A DNA stretch of 40,892 nt from CAYMCO01 sp964388955 (GCA_964388955.1 CAYMCO010000044.1:1-40892), one strand, 5' to 3'. Positions 13,507 through 27,358 are shown, counted from the stretch's first letter. Numbers and translations: made by a program. Notes: generated by a model from the sequence alone, not told the origin.

Positions 13507-16331
13507 TGGGATACAGTGTAGGTTCTTTGGTCAGGGCGAGGGGCCGCGAGTGGGTCGTGCTGCCGGAATCTGAGCAGGATTTCCTGGTGCTTCGCCCGCT
13601 GGGCGGCACGGAAGATGAAGTCGCCGGGATTCATCTTGGCCTGGAGGAGGTGCGGGAGGCAACTTTCCCCCCGCCCGATCCGGCGAAGGTCGGCGATCAC
13701 CGCTCGGCCCGTATGCTGCGCGACGCGGCGCGGTTGGGCTTCCGATCCAGCGCCGGCCCCTTCCGATCCTTCGGGCGCATATCCGTTGAACCGCGGCCCT
13801 ACCAGCTCGTCCCCCTGCTCATGGCGCTGAAGCTTGACCCGGTCCGGCTGCTGATCAGCGACGATGTGGGCATCGGAAAGACGATCGAGGCCTGCCTGAT
13901 CGCGCGTGAGCTGCTCGATCGCGGCGAGGAGACGCGCCTAGCTGTGCTCTGCCCGCCCCCGCTGGCGGAGCAGTGGCAGTCGGAGCTGCGGGAGAAATTC
14001 CATATCGAGGCCGCCCTCGTCCTTCCCGGGACAGCGCGGCGCCTGGAGCGGGAGACCGCCTTCGGGGAATCACTCTTTGAGGCTTACCCCTTCACAGTGG
14101 TCTCCACAGATTTCATCAAGTCCGAGCGCAGGCGGCACGAGTTCCTGCGCACCTGCCCGGATCTGGTGATCGTCGATGAAGCTCACACCTGCGCCTCCGC
14201 CAGCGTGGCCCGAGGCGCGAAGCACCTGCGGCACGAGCTGGTGTTGGCGCTGGCTGGGAAAGCTGATCGCCATTTGATCCTGGTCACCGCCACGCCACAC
14301 AGCGGCAAGGAGGAGGCATTCCGCTCTCTGCTGGCTTTCCTCGATCCGAGCCTCGCCGAGCTGCCGGACGATCTATCCGGCCCGGAAAACAAATCCCACC
14401 GCAGGCACCTGGCGCGCCATTTCGTGCAGCGGCGGCGGGCGGACATTGAGCATTTCATGCAGGAGAAAACCCCCTTTCCGGTCCGGGAAACCAAAGAGGA
14501 GACCTATTCCCTCTCAGATGAGTACAAGGGGCTGTTCACCCGAGTTTTGGAATACGCCCGGGAGAGCGTGCTGGACGAGACCGGCGAATCCTATCGCAAG
14601 CGCGTGCGCTGGTGGTCCGCGCTGGCGCTGCTGCGCTCGCTGGCCTCCAGCCCGGCCGCGGCCGCGGCGACGCTGAGGAGCCGCGCGGCCGTCGCCGACG
14701 CCGAATCGGCAGAAGACGTGGAAGAGATCGGCCGCAAGTCCGTGCTCGATCTGGTGGAGGATGAATCCGCGGAGGGTGCAGACGTCGCGCCCGGAGGGGA
14801 TATCGGCGAGCTTGCAGATGATGAAGCCAGGAATCGCCGCAAACTGCTGGAAATGGCCCGCCTGGCCGAAGACCTTCAGGGGGAGAAGGATGTCAAGCTG
14901 CAGAAGGCCATCGAGTTGGTCGAGGATTTCATTCGCGATGGGTTCAATCCAATCCTGTTCTGCCGCTTCATCCCCACAGCGCATTACGTCGCCGAGCATC
15001 TACGCGAGGCGCTGCCCTCGGATGTGCAGGTCGTGCCCATCACCGGTTTGCTCGCCCCCGAGGAGCGGGAGGCGCGCATCTCCAGCCTGGAGAAGGATCG
15101 TGCCCGAGTGCTGGTGTGCACGGACTGCCTGAGCGAGGGCATCAACCTGCAGCAGTCATTCGACGCCGTGATGCACTATGACCTCTCCTGGAACCCCACC
15201 CGCCATGAGCAGCGCGAGGGGCGGGTGGACCGGTTTGGCCAGGCGGAAGACGTCGTGCGCACGCTGACCTATTACGGGGTCGATAACCAGATCGATGGCG
15301 TGGTGATTGAAGTGCTGCTCAGAAAGCATCAGTCGATCCGCAACATGTTGGGCATCTCGGTGCCGGTCCCAGGAGATGTGGATCAGATCGTCGAGGCGCT
15401 GTTCGAGGGCTTACTCCTGCGAGGCGGTGGGGAGCTTCGTGAACGGTTCCTGCCCGGGTTCGAGGAATACATCAAGCCCAAGAAAGAAGAACTCTATGCG
15501 GCGTGGGACGCGGCCGAGGCGCGTGAACGCCGATCCCGCACCATGTTCGCGCAGGAGACGATCAAGCCGGAGGAGGTCGCCAAAGAACTCAATCTGGCCC
15601 GGGCAGCCGTCGGGTCGGGGGTGGACGTAGCCCGGTTCACGTTGGAGGCGCTGCGATCCCATGGCGGAATCTTCGAGCAGGTGGATGGGGCATACCAGAT
15701 CGAAGTGAAGGAAGTCCCACAGGCATTGAGGGAGATGATGGGCGTCCCGGATTCCATCAAGGCTTGCTTCGAGCTGCCGATCAGCGATGATCAGATATAC
15801 CTGGAGCGCACACATCCGGTGGTGGAGGGCCTCTCGAGTTACGTCATGGACACCGCCCTGGATCCGCTGATGGAAGGCGTGGCCCGCCGCTGCGGGGTGA
15901 TTCGAACTGACGCTGTGCGCCAGCGCGCCACGCTGCTGCTCACGCGCTTGCGTTTCCACATCATCCAGCAAGTCAATGGTAGGGAAATCCCGCTCCTGGC
16001 GGAGGATCTGCAGGTGGTTGGATTCGATGGCGATCCCGCGGATCCATCCTGGCTGAGTGCAGAGAGATGCGAGGCATTGCTGGCGGCGAAGCCTGGCGCC
16101 AACATCAAATATGAGGAGGCCGTCGACTTTGTGCGCCAGGTGGTGGAGCAACTGCCGCGGCTCGAAGATCACCTGATCGAGGCCGCTCGGAAGCGGGGCG
16201 AGGAAATCCTGGATGCGCACGTGCGGGTGCGTGCGGCGGCGAAGATGCGGGGGCGGCGCCCGCGCATCGAGCCCAATCTGCCGCCTGATGTGCTCGGCGT
16301 GTATGTGCTGCTCCCCATTCCGGGTGGCTAG
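13506..16331 (+). CDS. SNF2/RapA-type helicase (DrmD-like)
   Basis: A 941-residue protein if started at ATG 13506, which overlaps the previous stop by one base (TGATG) and implies translational coupling. An in-frame start at 13458 would add 16 poorly supported residues. It has an N-terminal beta-rich segment resembling RapA, then Walker A D-D-V-G-I-G-K-T at 119-126, D-E-A-H at 224-227, V-T-A-T-P-H-S-G about 40 residues later, and a C-terminal helicase lobe with E-G-I-N-L-Q and R-E-G-R-V-D-R-F-G-Q near 570-581. These are SNF2-family signatures; such proteins translocate on duplex DNA. Class 1 DISARM uses a similar SNF2 protein (DrmD) next to an adenine methylase, as here. The C-terminal 300 residues are helical and unassigned. 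Confidence 0.9.
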
Positions 16332-16395
16332 GTTGTTAGAGAGGAACGCCGTGCTCTATCTCTTCTTTCGGGATTAGGGCTTTCCTCAAGGGTTC

Positions 16396-16423
16396 GTATG
16401 GGCGCAGCATGGTGCGCCCATAC
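16396..16423. repeat. REP-like palindrome between operon genes
   Basis: GTATGGGCGCA (16396-16406) and TGCGCCCATAC (16413-16423) form a perfect 11-bp stem with a six-base loop. No T-run follows. It sits in the 164-bp gap between the SNF2 and DUF3800 genes, where it could stabilise or attenuate the transcript. Palindromes of this form are, from memory, common interspersed elements in several bacterial phyla. Confidence 0.6.
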
Positions 16424-16495
16424 AGGTGAATAGGCGAAATATGTGCGGCGAGAAGAAGTACAAAGGCTTGTGTTAGTGGAAAGCGCAGGGCATGC

Positions 16496-17335
16496 ATGGG
16501 GGATCGGGAAGTGGGTTTGGACCGCAAGTATTACTTCGTCGACGAGGCAGGTGACGCAAATCTGTTTAGCTCAAAGGGAAAGGTGATCATAGGCCATTCC
16601 GGGTGTTCAAAGTTCTTCATCCTTGGGGTGCTTGATGTCCGAGAGCCACCCAGACTCAACCGGGAGCTCCGAGAACTCCGCATGAGATTGCTCGCGGATC
16701 CCTACTTCAAGGATGTTCCCTCAATGCAACCGAAGGCCAAGAAGACGGCCGAATTCTTCCATGCTAAGGACGATGTTCCAGAAGTCAGGAGGGAGGTCTT
16801 CCGACTGCTAAGGGGTCACAGTATGAACTTCATGGCTGTCGTGAAGGATAAATCAATCGTTCTCAAATATGTGCGAGAAAGGAATAGAAGGGACCCAAAT
16901 TATCGGTACCCGCCGAATGAGCTTTATGACTTCTTGGTGCGCCGTCTCTTCAAGACCTTGCAGCATAGAGCAGATACGATCGAAATCGCCTTCTCAAAAC
17001 GTGGCAAGGCCGATCGCACAAAGGCCCTAGAGGATGCTCTGCATATCGCCCGTCACCGATTTGAGAAGCAATATCAAATTAGCCTGAAGACCAAGGTTGA
17101 GATCCGGCCGGAAGATTCGAGGAGAAGCGGATGCCTTCAAGCGGCGGATTATTTCCTATGGTCTCTACAGCGCCTTTATGAGCGCCATGAAGCACGTTTC
17201 GTAGAGTATCTCTGGCCGTCCTTCGGAGTGGTATTAGATATTGACGACAAGAGGGAGAAGGGATATGGCATTTACTACTCACAAGAGAGACGATTGACGG
17301 TCGAGGAGCTCAACAAAAGAAAACCAGGGATATAG
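16496..17335 (+). CDS. DUF3800 protein, putative RNase H-fold nuclease
   Basis: A 279-residue protein from ATG 16496 with GCAGGG upstream. It shows the DUF3800 pattern: an N-terminal strand with Y-F-V-D-E-A-G-D (residues 13-20), a central F-F-H-A-K-D-D, an I-A-F-S-K-R strand with acidic residues nearby, and near residue 211 the C-terminal G-C-L-Q-A-A-D-Y-F-L-W helix. The spread of acidic residues is why the family is thought to have an RNase H-like nuclease fold, but its biochemistry is poorly known. DUF3800 genes often accompany restriction and defence operons. Here the gene lies between helicase and methylase genes in the same direction. Codon use looks less GC-rich than that of its neighbours, which may mean separate acquisition. 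Confidence 0.8.
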   Translation: MGDREVGLDRKYYFVDEAGDANLFSSKGKVIIGHSGCSKFFILGVLDVREPPRLNRELRELRMRLLADPYFKDVPSMQPKAKKTAEFFHAKDDVPEVRREVFRLLRGHSMNFMAVVKDKSIVLKYVRERNRRDPNYRYPPNELYDFLVRRLFKTLQHRADTIEIAFSKRGKADRTKALEDALHIARHRFEKQYQISLKTKVEIRPEDSRRSGCLQAADYFLWSLQRLYERHEARFVEYLWPSFGVVLDIDDKREKGYGIYYSQERRLTVEELNKRKPGI

Positions 17336-17436
17336 GGCTTTCACCTGAGTGTCAGCCACACGGCATGAAGCCGAATTTCATCCACTGGCAATCTGAGTAT
17401 AGCATAGGTTCGAACAAACACAAGGAGTAATTTGGA

Positions 17437-21897
<4,461 letters not shown>

Positions 21898-22092
21898 ACC
21901 GCTGAGGCGCTGATAGGAATGATGCCGCTGATTGGGTTTTCCGTGACGGTTTGGAGCCATCGGAAGACTGGCTCGGGATGGCAGTCATGATCGCAGCGGG
22001 AGTTGGGTAACGGCGTGGGAGGTGATCATTCATGTGTCGACTGGTCTGATCAGAGAGACCAATTCTGAGAGTGGGTAGATCGGAGGGGGGAT

Positions 22093-22539
22093 TTGCAGAT
22101 AGAGGGAGAAGGCGGCGAGGATCGCAGAGCCGGCTTTGTGAGGCCCGAGTTCCCGCATTCAGAGACCACTGGGAAATTCATTGGGGCTGCCCAGCAAGTG
22201 CACCGGAACCTGGGGCCTGGTTTCGAAGAAGTGATCTATCAACGCGCCCTGGCCCTTGAGCTTCCATCCCATGGGTTGGAGTTCGAGCGGGAAGTCTGGA
22301 TCGATGTTCACTATCGAGGGAAAAGAGTGGGCCGCAAGCGGGTGGATTTCTTGGTAGGCGAGGTGATGGTCGAGGTGAAGGCCAAGCGCACGCTTGAGGA
22401 TGTTGATGTGGTGCAGGCGCTGTCCTATTTGAGAGCCTCGGGATTTCAGGTCGGCCTGCTGCTGAACTTCGGCGCCAAATCCCTGGAGATCAAACGCCTG
22501 ATCAACTCGCGCGCCGAGAAACGAGGGAACGGAGAATGA
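22093..22539 (+). CDS. GxxExxY-family protein (PD-(D/E)XK fold)
   Basis: A 148-residue protein. The best start is TTG 22093, six bases after GGAGG at 22082-22086; no ATG precedes the conserved region. It has the family marks: an I-G-A-A-Q-Q-V-H-R-N-L-G-P-G-F helix-turn, the namesake G-F-E-E-V-I-Y, a central R-V-D-F-L-V strand with V-E-V-K-A-K (candidate nuclease residues D and E-x-K), and the ending V-G-L-L-L-N-F-G. Many copies of this family, like S23 proteins, occur as small mobile insertions, and their function is unknown. It lies 195 bases after the methylase stop and directly before an orphan copy of the methylase tail, which suggests that it was inserted together with, or caused, a local duplication. 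Confidence 0.85.
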   Translation: MQIEGEGGEDRRAGFVRPEFPHSETTGKFIGAAQQVHRNLGPGFEEVIYQRALALELPSHGLEFEREVWIDVHYRGKRVGRKRVDFLVGEVMVEVKAKRTLEDVDVVQALSYLRASGFQVGLLLNFGAKSLEIKRLINSRAEKRGNGE

Positions 22540-22554
22540 TGTCAGCGTGATCAG

Positions 22555-22695
22555 ATGGCTCAGCGAAATCAGTGGTTCCAGGCCTCACTGCAGCATGTGA
22601 TGGAGGCGGGCGAGCCGTATCAGATGAGGCTGGATACCCACCCAGTGGAGCCGGTGGTGACGCATGGGATACCGTTGAGTCAACAGCCCTCGTGA
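22555..22695 (+). pseudogene. Orphan second copy of the methylase C-terminus
   Basis: The 46-codon frame from 22555 to TGA 22693-22695 reads E-A-G-E-P-Y-Q-M-R-L-D-x-x-P-V-E-P-V-V-T-H-G, matching the last residues of the methylase (E-T-G-E-P-Y-Q-T-R-L-D-x-P-P-A-D-P-R-V-A-H-G) but not identical. No methylase body precedes it. It is therefore the remaining end of a second, diverged methylase gene, or a tail displaced when the GxxExxY gene was inserted. It lacks a clear ribosome site and is unlikely to be a functional gene. Confidence 0.75.
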
Positions 22696-22927
22696 TCGGG
22701 CGATTTGTAATCATATGTTGAAAGGATGTGCATCTGGCAAGCAGGCTCAACCCCTCGGTGTTGGGCCAATGCGATACTGCGCAATGTACCCCAATTTTGG
22801 GGGTGGAGCCCCGAGTCCTTATAGCTAGACCCGGGGTGACGAGTAGCTTGCTGAAACTGGTAAGCGTGATTTCCCGCCAGATTCGTAATTTGACGGGACA
22901 AGGAGTAACCGAAAGGGAGAGAGCAAC
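22696..22927 (+). promoter_or_regulatory. Leader region of the ATPase operon with a perfect palindrome
   Basis: This gap separates the methylase block from the next operon and should hold its promoter. It contains the 14-bp perfect palindrome CCCCAATTTTGGGG at 22789-22802, and further on an imperfect TCCCG...CGGGA inverted repeat around 22877-22902. These are candidate operator or attenuator sites. I cannot place promoter boxes with confidence. Confidence 0.35.
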
Positions 22928-23134
22928 ATGGGGGAATTGATTGAGGAGAAGAGTTCCGAACCAACAAGCGGATCTCCAAGCGGACGCGTGCGAGCGTTCT
23001 TGCGGGTGGTATTGGAGGAGGACTTGTCGGAAGATGCTCAAAGAGTTCTCAAGCATCTCGAATCTTCCGAGCTGGAAGTCGATGCTTTGGAATCGGATGA
23101 TTTGGCGGGCTTATTGTTGGAGGGCTTGAAATGA
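22928..23134 (+). CDS. Small acidic partner protein of the downstream ATPase
   Basis: A 68-residue, strongly acidic, helical protein from ATG 22928, preceded by AAGGGAGAGAG. Its stop overlaps the start of the ATPase gene in ATGA (23131-23134), so translation is coupled and the products are likely made in fixed ratio. I recognise no family. The C-terminal half repeats short Leu/Asp/Glu patterns (S-E-L-E-V-D-A-L-E-S-D-D-L). Small acidic partners encoded just before SMC-type ATPases often act as subunits or inhibitors; that role is an inference here. Confidence 0.7.
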   Translation: MGELIEEKSSEPTSGSPSGRVRAFLRVVLEEDLSEDAQRVLKHLESSELEVDALESDDLAGLLLEGLK

Positions 23135-25434
23135 CTCCAAGTCTCCTGCGCATACAAGCCATCAGGGGGTTTCAAGAGGAGCAGTGCATTCCTCTCTCTC
23201 CTAGTCTTACAGTGATATATGGGGAGAATGGACGCGGCAAGACTAGCTTATGCGAGGGTTGGAATTGGCTATTCACGGGGAAAATGCTTGTCGGACTTGA
23301 ACCACAATCCGAGCTTGGAGCCGCAGGAAAGAACATACATGTCGGGGACGTACCGCGCTTCGTCCAACTATTGGATGCAGAGGGGAACCCCCTCGTAACC
23401 CGTTCAGACGACCAGTACGAGAATCCTGGAAATCTTCCCGAATCTACCAGCCCGGTTCTGTTGCAATACCGCCTTAATCAAGTGCTGTTCACCTCGCAGG
23501 GAGATCGACGCAAGTTCTTTGAGCAGGTCATGGAGCTCGACGTAGAAGCCTCATTTGCTCAGAAACTGCGGAGAGCCTGCCTACGTATTGACCCTTTCAC
23601 ACATGATGCATGGGAAGCATGGAAGAGGGCCATTGCTTCTATAGAGCAGCACGGTTTTGTGCCGCCGCACCCATTACCTTCTAATCCCCAAGAGCAAAGG
23701 GAAAATGAAAAGGCACTGCTCGGGAATGTAGCGGGATATCTAAAAGCCGAACCCAGCCCCGAGGGCATAGATGAAGTGCTCGAAAGAGGTTCTGGGCCGG
23801 ATATTGGAATTGAGGCACTTCACTCTCCAATTTCCCAATCAGAATTGCAGATTCTGGAAGAAGCGCAGTCTGCTCTCGATGGATTGCGGGCCGGGGCAGA
23901 GCAAGCTCTCGCAAGGGCCGCCTGGCAGGAAAAAGGATTCGAATTCGTTCAACCTCCTCGTTGCCCGTTCTGCAATGAAGCAACAATTCACGAGGGCAGA
24001 CTTCATGAGATTGAAGATGAGATAAGGTCCATTCGCATTAGCCACAGCTCGCATCTCAAGGCTGAGTTGAAGGTAAAGGCGGGGATACGAGTTGTTCAGC
24101 CGCTTGTTGGAATGGATGTAGACGCCACACATTCGCATTTGGTGGCTCTTCGAGAGCTATTGCCCGAACTGAAGGTTGAAATGGTCGAAGAGATTGGGAG
24201 TTGCATTGATGATTTGGATACAGCAATCGAAGCTATGAATGAGCAGCGGCAAGAGGCTGAGGCTATTGAGGGCAAAGATGCATTCCAGAGCGTGGCTTCA
24301 GCGACTATCGAAGTTTCGAGAGCTTGGCTAAAGCTTGTTCCACACTTGGAGAATTTAGGAGAGGCGCTCAACGCAAGGCGGGTTCGGGCACGCTACATGG
24401 AATCGGCTGCGTCGATCGTGCAATACTATCGAGCCGATTTGGACGGATTTTATGGTCAGTTGGCGTCACGAACCATCCTGGAAGAGATCGCGGAGATTGC
24501 TCCAAAGACTATTGAGCGAATCAAGAACGATCGATTGAGGAAGCTCGCCTTGGATATTGTTCATTATTACGGAATACTGCGTCCAGATGATCCAACACCA
24601 CTGGATCTTATTGAGGCTGCAGAAGGTGTCCGCGGTGATATTCGCATAATGGCGAGGAGCGTTGACAAAATCGATCATGCCAGCGCCCTGTTCAGTCACA
24701 GCAACTCAAACGCGTTAGGCATGGCGTGCCACATTGCACGCGTGCTTGATGCGGGTCACCATACGATCGTCCTCGATGATCCCTTCCAATCACTTGATGA
24801 TTCGAACCGCGAGTATGCCGTTGGAGATCTAATTGGCTCATTACTCGATGATGGTCTCCAGATCGTGGTGCTTACTCATGAACGGAGCACTGCCTCAAGG
24901 CTCCTGGACACTTATGCAGACAAGGGCGCCATGGGTACAGGTCTCAGGTGGGACACCGCGCGGGGTGCAATTCCAGAGCCAATGTATGGAAGCGCAGATG
25001 CTCAACTTTCAATTGTGCTCGATGGTTTCGAAACTGATTCACTATCGGATGTAGTCAAAGCGAACATTGCGCTCCGGCAACTACTTGAGGGTTTCTGCGC
25101 AGATTACCTGCGGGGTATCGGCGCGCATCTCCCTTCGAGTCATAAGCGCAACCTGGGGAGATATATCGATTGCTTGGAGATGCTTTCACCTGATGTTCGC
25201 CCCAACCAACAGACCTTAAGAAAGCTGAATGATTGGAATGAAACACTCTCGGGTGAGGCACACTTTGACGGATCAAGTATAGAGGGAATAAATGAACTCA
25301 AGGCTATCACAAGAGAAGCACTCCTTGCCAGAAAGCAGGAGAAGCAGCTCCGTCCTCCGAATCTTGATCACTGGAGGCAAATTCCTAGCTCGGAGGTGCT
25401 AAAGCAGCGCGCTCAAACAATCCTAGGTCCTTGA
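23131..25434 (+). CDS. Rad50-like ABC ATPase with zinc hook
   Basis: A 767-residue SMC/Rad50-type ATPase. Walker A G-E-N-G-R-G-K-T-S is at 31-39. A central region has a single C-P-F-C (C278, C281) of the Rad50 zinc-hook kind, with predicted helical stretches around it. An S-N-S-N-A-L-G signature helix is followed by Walker B I-V-L-D-D-P-F-Q-S-L-D-D near 547-558 and a T-H-E switch. The last 130 residues form an extra domain after the ATPase head that I cannot assign. Such proteins sense or hold DNA and usually control a nuclease or toxin. No intact nuclease follows, only the remains of an Mre11-type gene at 25560, so the small upstream protein and the C-terminal domain are the only visible candidates for partner or effector. 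Confidence 0.85.
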   Translation: MTPSLLRIQAIRGFQEEQCIPLSPSLTVIYGENGRGKTSLCEGWNWLFTGKMLVGLEPQSELGAAGKNIHVGDVPRFVQLLDAEGNPLVTRSDDQYENPGNLPESTSPVLLQYRLNQVLFTSQGDRRKFFEQVMELDVEASFAQKLRRACLRIDPFTHDAWEAWKRAIASIEQHGFVPPHPLPSNPQEQRENEKALLGNVAGYLKAEPSPEGIDEVLERGSGPDIGIEALHSPISQSELQILEEAQSALDGLRAGAEQALARAAWQEKGFEFVQPPRCPFCNEATIHEGRLHEIEDEIRSIRISHSSHLKAELKVKAGIRVVQPLVGMDVDATHSHLVALRELLPELKVEMVEEIGSCIDDLDTAIEAMNEQRQEAEAIEGKDAFQSVASATIEVSRAWLKLVPHLENLGEALNARRVRARYMESAASIVQYYRADLDGFYGQLASRTILEEIAEIAPKTIERIKNDRLRKLALDIVHYYGILRPDDPTPLDLIEAAEGVRGDIRIMARSVDKIDHASALFSHSNSNALGMACHIARVLDAGHHTIVLDDPFQSLDDSNREYAVGDLIGSLLDDGLQIVVLTHERSTASRLLDTYADKGAMGTGLRWDTARGAIPEPMYGSADAQLSIVLDGFETDSLSDVVKANIALRQLLEGFCADYLRGIGAHLPSSHKRNLGRYIDCLEMLSPDVRPNQQTLRKLNDWNETLSGEAHFDGSSIEGINELKAITREALLARKQEKQLRPPNLDHWRQIPSSEVLKQRAQTILGP

Positions 25435-25559
25435 GAATTTGTCCAATCTTACTTGAGGTATGGAACCCATATTGATCGTGTGGAGTGCTTTTCACAACTG
25501 CATTGTCGTGAGCGGTGGTTTTCATTGATGTTGAAATCGTCGTATGAGGTGTTGAGGGA

Positions 25560-25980
25560 ATGGCATTGATCTTCCAAACCGGGGACATTCATCTTCGTTT
25601 GCCGGAAGGCGACAGATGGACCGCATTCAAGATGCTTGTTCAGGCTGCTGCCGAACACGCCGTGAATGTCATGGTCATTTCCGGTCACCTGTTCGGCAGC
25701 GCAATCGATGCAGAATCGCTGCGAGCGCCGCTTCGCTCGTTGTTTGAAGACGCTTAACCTGGAACGCTCATCATCCCTGGCAACCTTGACGCCGAAGTGT
25801 TCAGGGCCGGGCGATATTTCGGTGGGGGAGCGGGTGCAGAGCAACCCCGTTTGGTCGAAGAGCGCCGTCGGTCACGGAAGAGGGGTGCATGTGATCTTTT
25901 CCTCAAATCCGCCTTTGTCACCCCGTCCGGATTCCCTGCCTGCATCTCTCCCCGAAACGCTTCGCCAGGAGGTGCCTGAT
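25560..25980 (+). pseudogene. Decayed Mre11/SbcD-type phosphoesterase gene
   Basis: The frame opens with I-F-Q-T-G-D-I-H-L, the metal-binding start of Mre11/SbcD phosphoesterases, then V-I-S-G-H-L-F (normally G-D-L-F). It meets an in-frame TAA at 25755-25757 and continues in the same frame with L-I-I-P-G-N-L-D (normally G-N-H-D) and A-G-R-Y-F-G. After about 25830 similarity disappears. Two catalytic residues are changed, a stop interrupts the domain and most of the gene is missing, so it is inactive. It follows the Rad50-like ATPase gene by 125 bases and may be that ATPase's lost nuclease. An intact paralogue lies at 27443. Confidence 0.8.
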
Positions 25981-26187
25981 ATGCCAACCTACAAACAGAT
26001 CCAGAAATATGTTGAACGCAATCGCGGCTTCAAACCCAAATCCTGCTGGATTGCCCACGTGAAGGAGATCTCGGGTCTTGCCGTCAAACCAGCCTGGAAC
26101 CGGAACCCGGCTGAGAGGAAGGAGCCATGCCCACCAGAAAAGGTCGAATCAATCCAGAAGGCACTGCGCCATTTCGGGATGGTCTAG
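25981..26187 (+). CDS. Conserved 68-residue protein of unknown function
   Basis: Starts at ATG 25981, behind the excellent ribosome site AGGAGGTG (25969-25976). The sequence order is Y-K-Q-I-Q-K-Y-V, G-F-K-P-K-S-C-W-I-A-H-V-K-E, then P-A-W-N-R-N, C-P-P-E-K and a final F-R/R-H-F-G-M-V. I recall seeing this short pattern as a conserved bacterial hypothetical protein but know no function. Length and ending fit the pattern, so it looks intact. It ends 13 bases before the AlbA_2 protein gene and may be the first gene of the third block of the island. It could be a small nucleic-acid binding protein; that is speculation. Confidence 0.7.
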   Translation: MPTYKQIQKYVERNRGFKPKSCWIAHVKEISGLAVKPAWNRNPAERKEPCPPEKVESIQKALRHFGMV

Positions 26188-26200
26188 GAGACTTCTGCCA

Positions 26201-27358
26201 ATGACGGGCGAAGGCAAGAATATGGATCTCAAGCTTCATTTCGATCCTGCCGATGCTCGGGCAAGGACGAATCTGGTGAAGGATATCGTGGCCCTTGCGA
26301 ACTCTGGAGGTGGAGAACTCATATTTGGCAGGGATGAGGTCTCGACGGTCGGGCTATCCCCGGATGTTGTCAAACAGATGGATAGCGCCAAGCTGCTCGA
26401 CTTGGTGGAGAAGTTTGTTCAGAAGGGGCTCATCCACATTCGGCATGACGTCCAGCAACTCGAGGGGGAAAAGGCGCTTCTGACGATTACTGTGGAACCG
26501 GCGGACTACCCACTCGTAATGAAAAAGGATGGCACGTGGGCCGGGATGGGCGGCGCGCGGCCGCTGTTTCATCGCGGGGATATATGGGTCCGGCATGGGA
26601 GCAAGACTGAGAGGTTGGCCCAATCCGATATGCGCCGCTTTCTAGATGACGCTTTCCAGAGGGGCCTTGATCAAGTGCTATCTGCTGCCCAAATTGTGAA
26701 AAGGGCGGGCCCGACGAGCAGTCTCGAATTCAGAGCCGATACAGGCGAAGTGATTCGCGCTCCTGAAGATATTCTCAATCTCGCCTTGAGCCGTCGCTCA
26801 CTCGACCTACCCTATCTGCTCAGTGGAGAGGAGTTGATGTGGCTCTTCACGCTCCGCGACACCTTTCGGCCGACAGCAGACCAGCTTGAGGTCATCATTG
26901 AGAGCGCCTTGCGGCGCCCGCCCACGCTCTATTGGTGGCTGGCCGATCCGCGTGTTGATCACTCGATGATGAAAGGAATCCTAATGAGAGTTCCGGCCGC
27001 CAAGGATCGCGATAAGTCGGATGCCGCTTCGAGCGCGGTGGAATTGGCCGCCATCTATCTCAAACCTGCGGAGCGTCAGCAGCTCATTCAAGAGCTGAAG
27101 GGAAGCCGCTATGCGCACTTCAGGGAAGAAGCGCAGGCATTCGAAGATCGGGCTGCCATGAAGCGCTACTTCATGGATCGAATAAGCAGGGGCAAGATCG
27201 AAGGCCGGGATCTGGAGGCTTTGGATTTGGACGAGCTGGAGGCATATGCGAACGAAATCGCCAATCACGCCTTCCGACAACCTTCATCGAGCGCCTCGCG
27301 GCGGCTGGCTGACATCACAAGGACGATCTGGGCGAAAAAACGAGGCTGGATTGCTTGA
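26201..27358 (+). CDS. AlbA_2 / Schlafen-like domain protein
   Basis: A 385-residue protein taking ATG 26201, with AGGAG at 26186-26190; ATG 26222 is an alternative. The first 140 residues fit the AlbA_2 (Schlafen AlbA) domain: L-K-D/V-K-D-I-V-A-L-A-N-S-G-G-G-E-L-I-F-G-R, then a V-E-P-A-D-Y-P-L strand and a R-H-G-S-K-T-E-R-L end. In this fold the acidic residues after the first helix can give RNase activity in Schlafens, while many bacterial forms are DNA- or nucleotide-binding regulators. The 240-residue C-terminal part is helical and unassigned. It precedes the Mre11-like gene by 84 bases and is probably part of the same operon, as sensor, regulator or RNase effector. Confidence 0.75.
   Translation: MTGEGKNMDLKLHFDPADARARTNLVKDIVALANSGGGELIFGRDEVSTVGLSPDVVKQMDSAKLLDLVEKFVQKGLIHIRHDVQQLEGEKALLTITVEPADYPLVMKKDGTWAGMGGARPLFHRGDIWVRHGSKTERLAQSDMRRFLDDAFQRGLDQVLSAAQIVKRAGPTSSLEFRADTGEVIRAPEDILNLALSRRSLDLPYLLSGEELMWLFTLRDTFRPTADQLEVIIESALRRPPTLYWWLADPRVDHSMMKGILMRVPAAKDRDKSDAASSAVELAAIYLKPAERQQLIQELKGSRYAHFREEAQAFEDRAAMKRYFMDRISRGKIEGRDLEALDLDELEAYANEIANHAFRQPSSSASRRLADITRTIWAKKRGWIA

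Noticed and set aside
15411..16220. 269-codon minus-strand frame inside the SNF2 gene
   Set aside because: Antisense shadow of a well supported gene.
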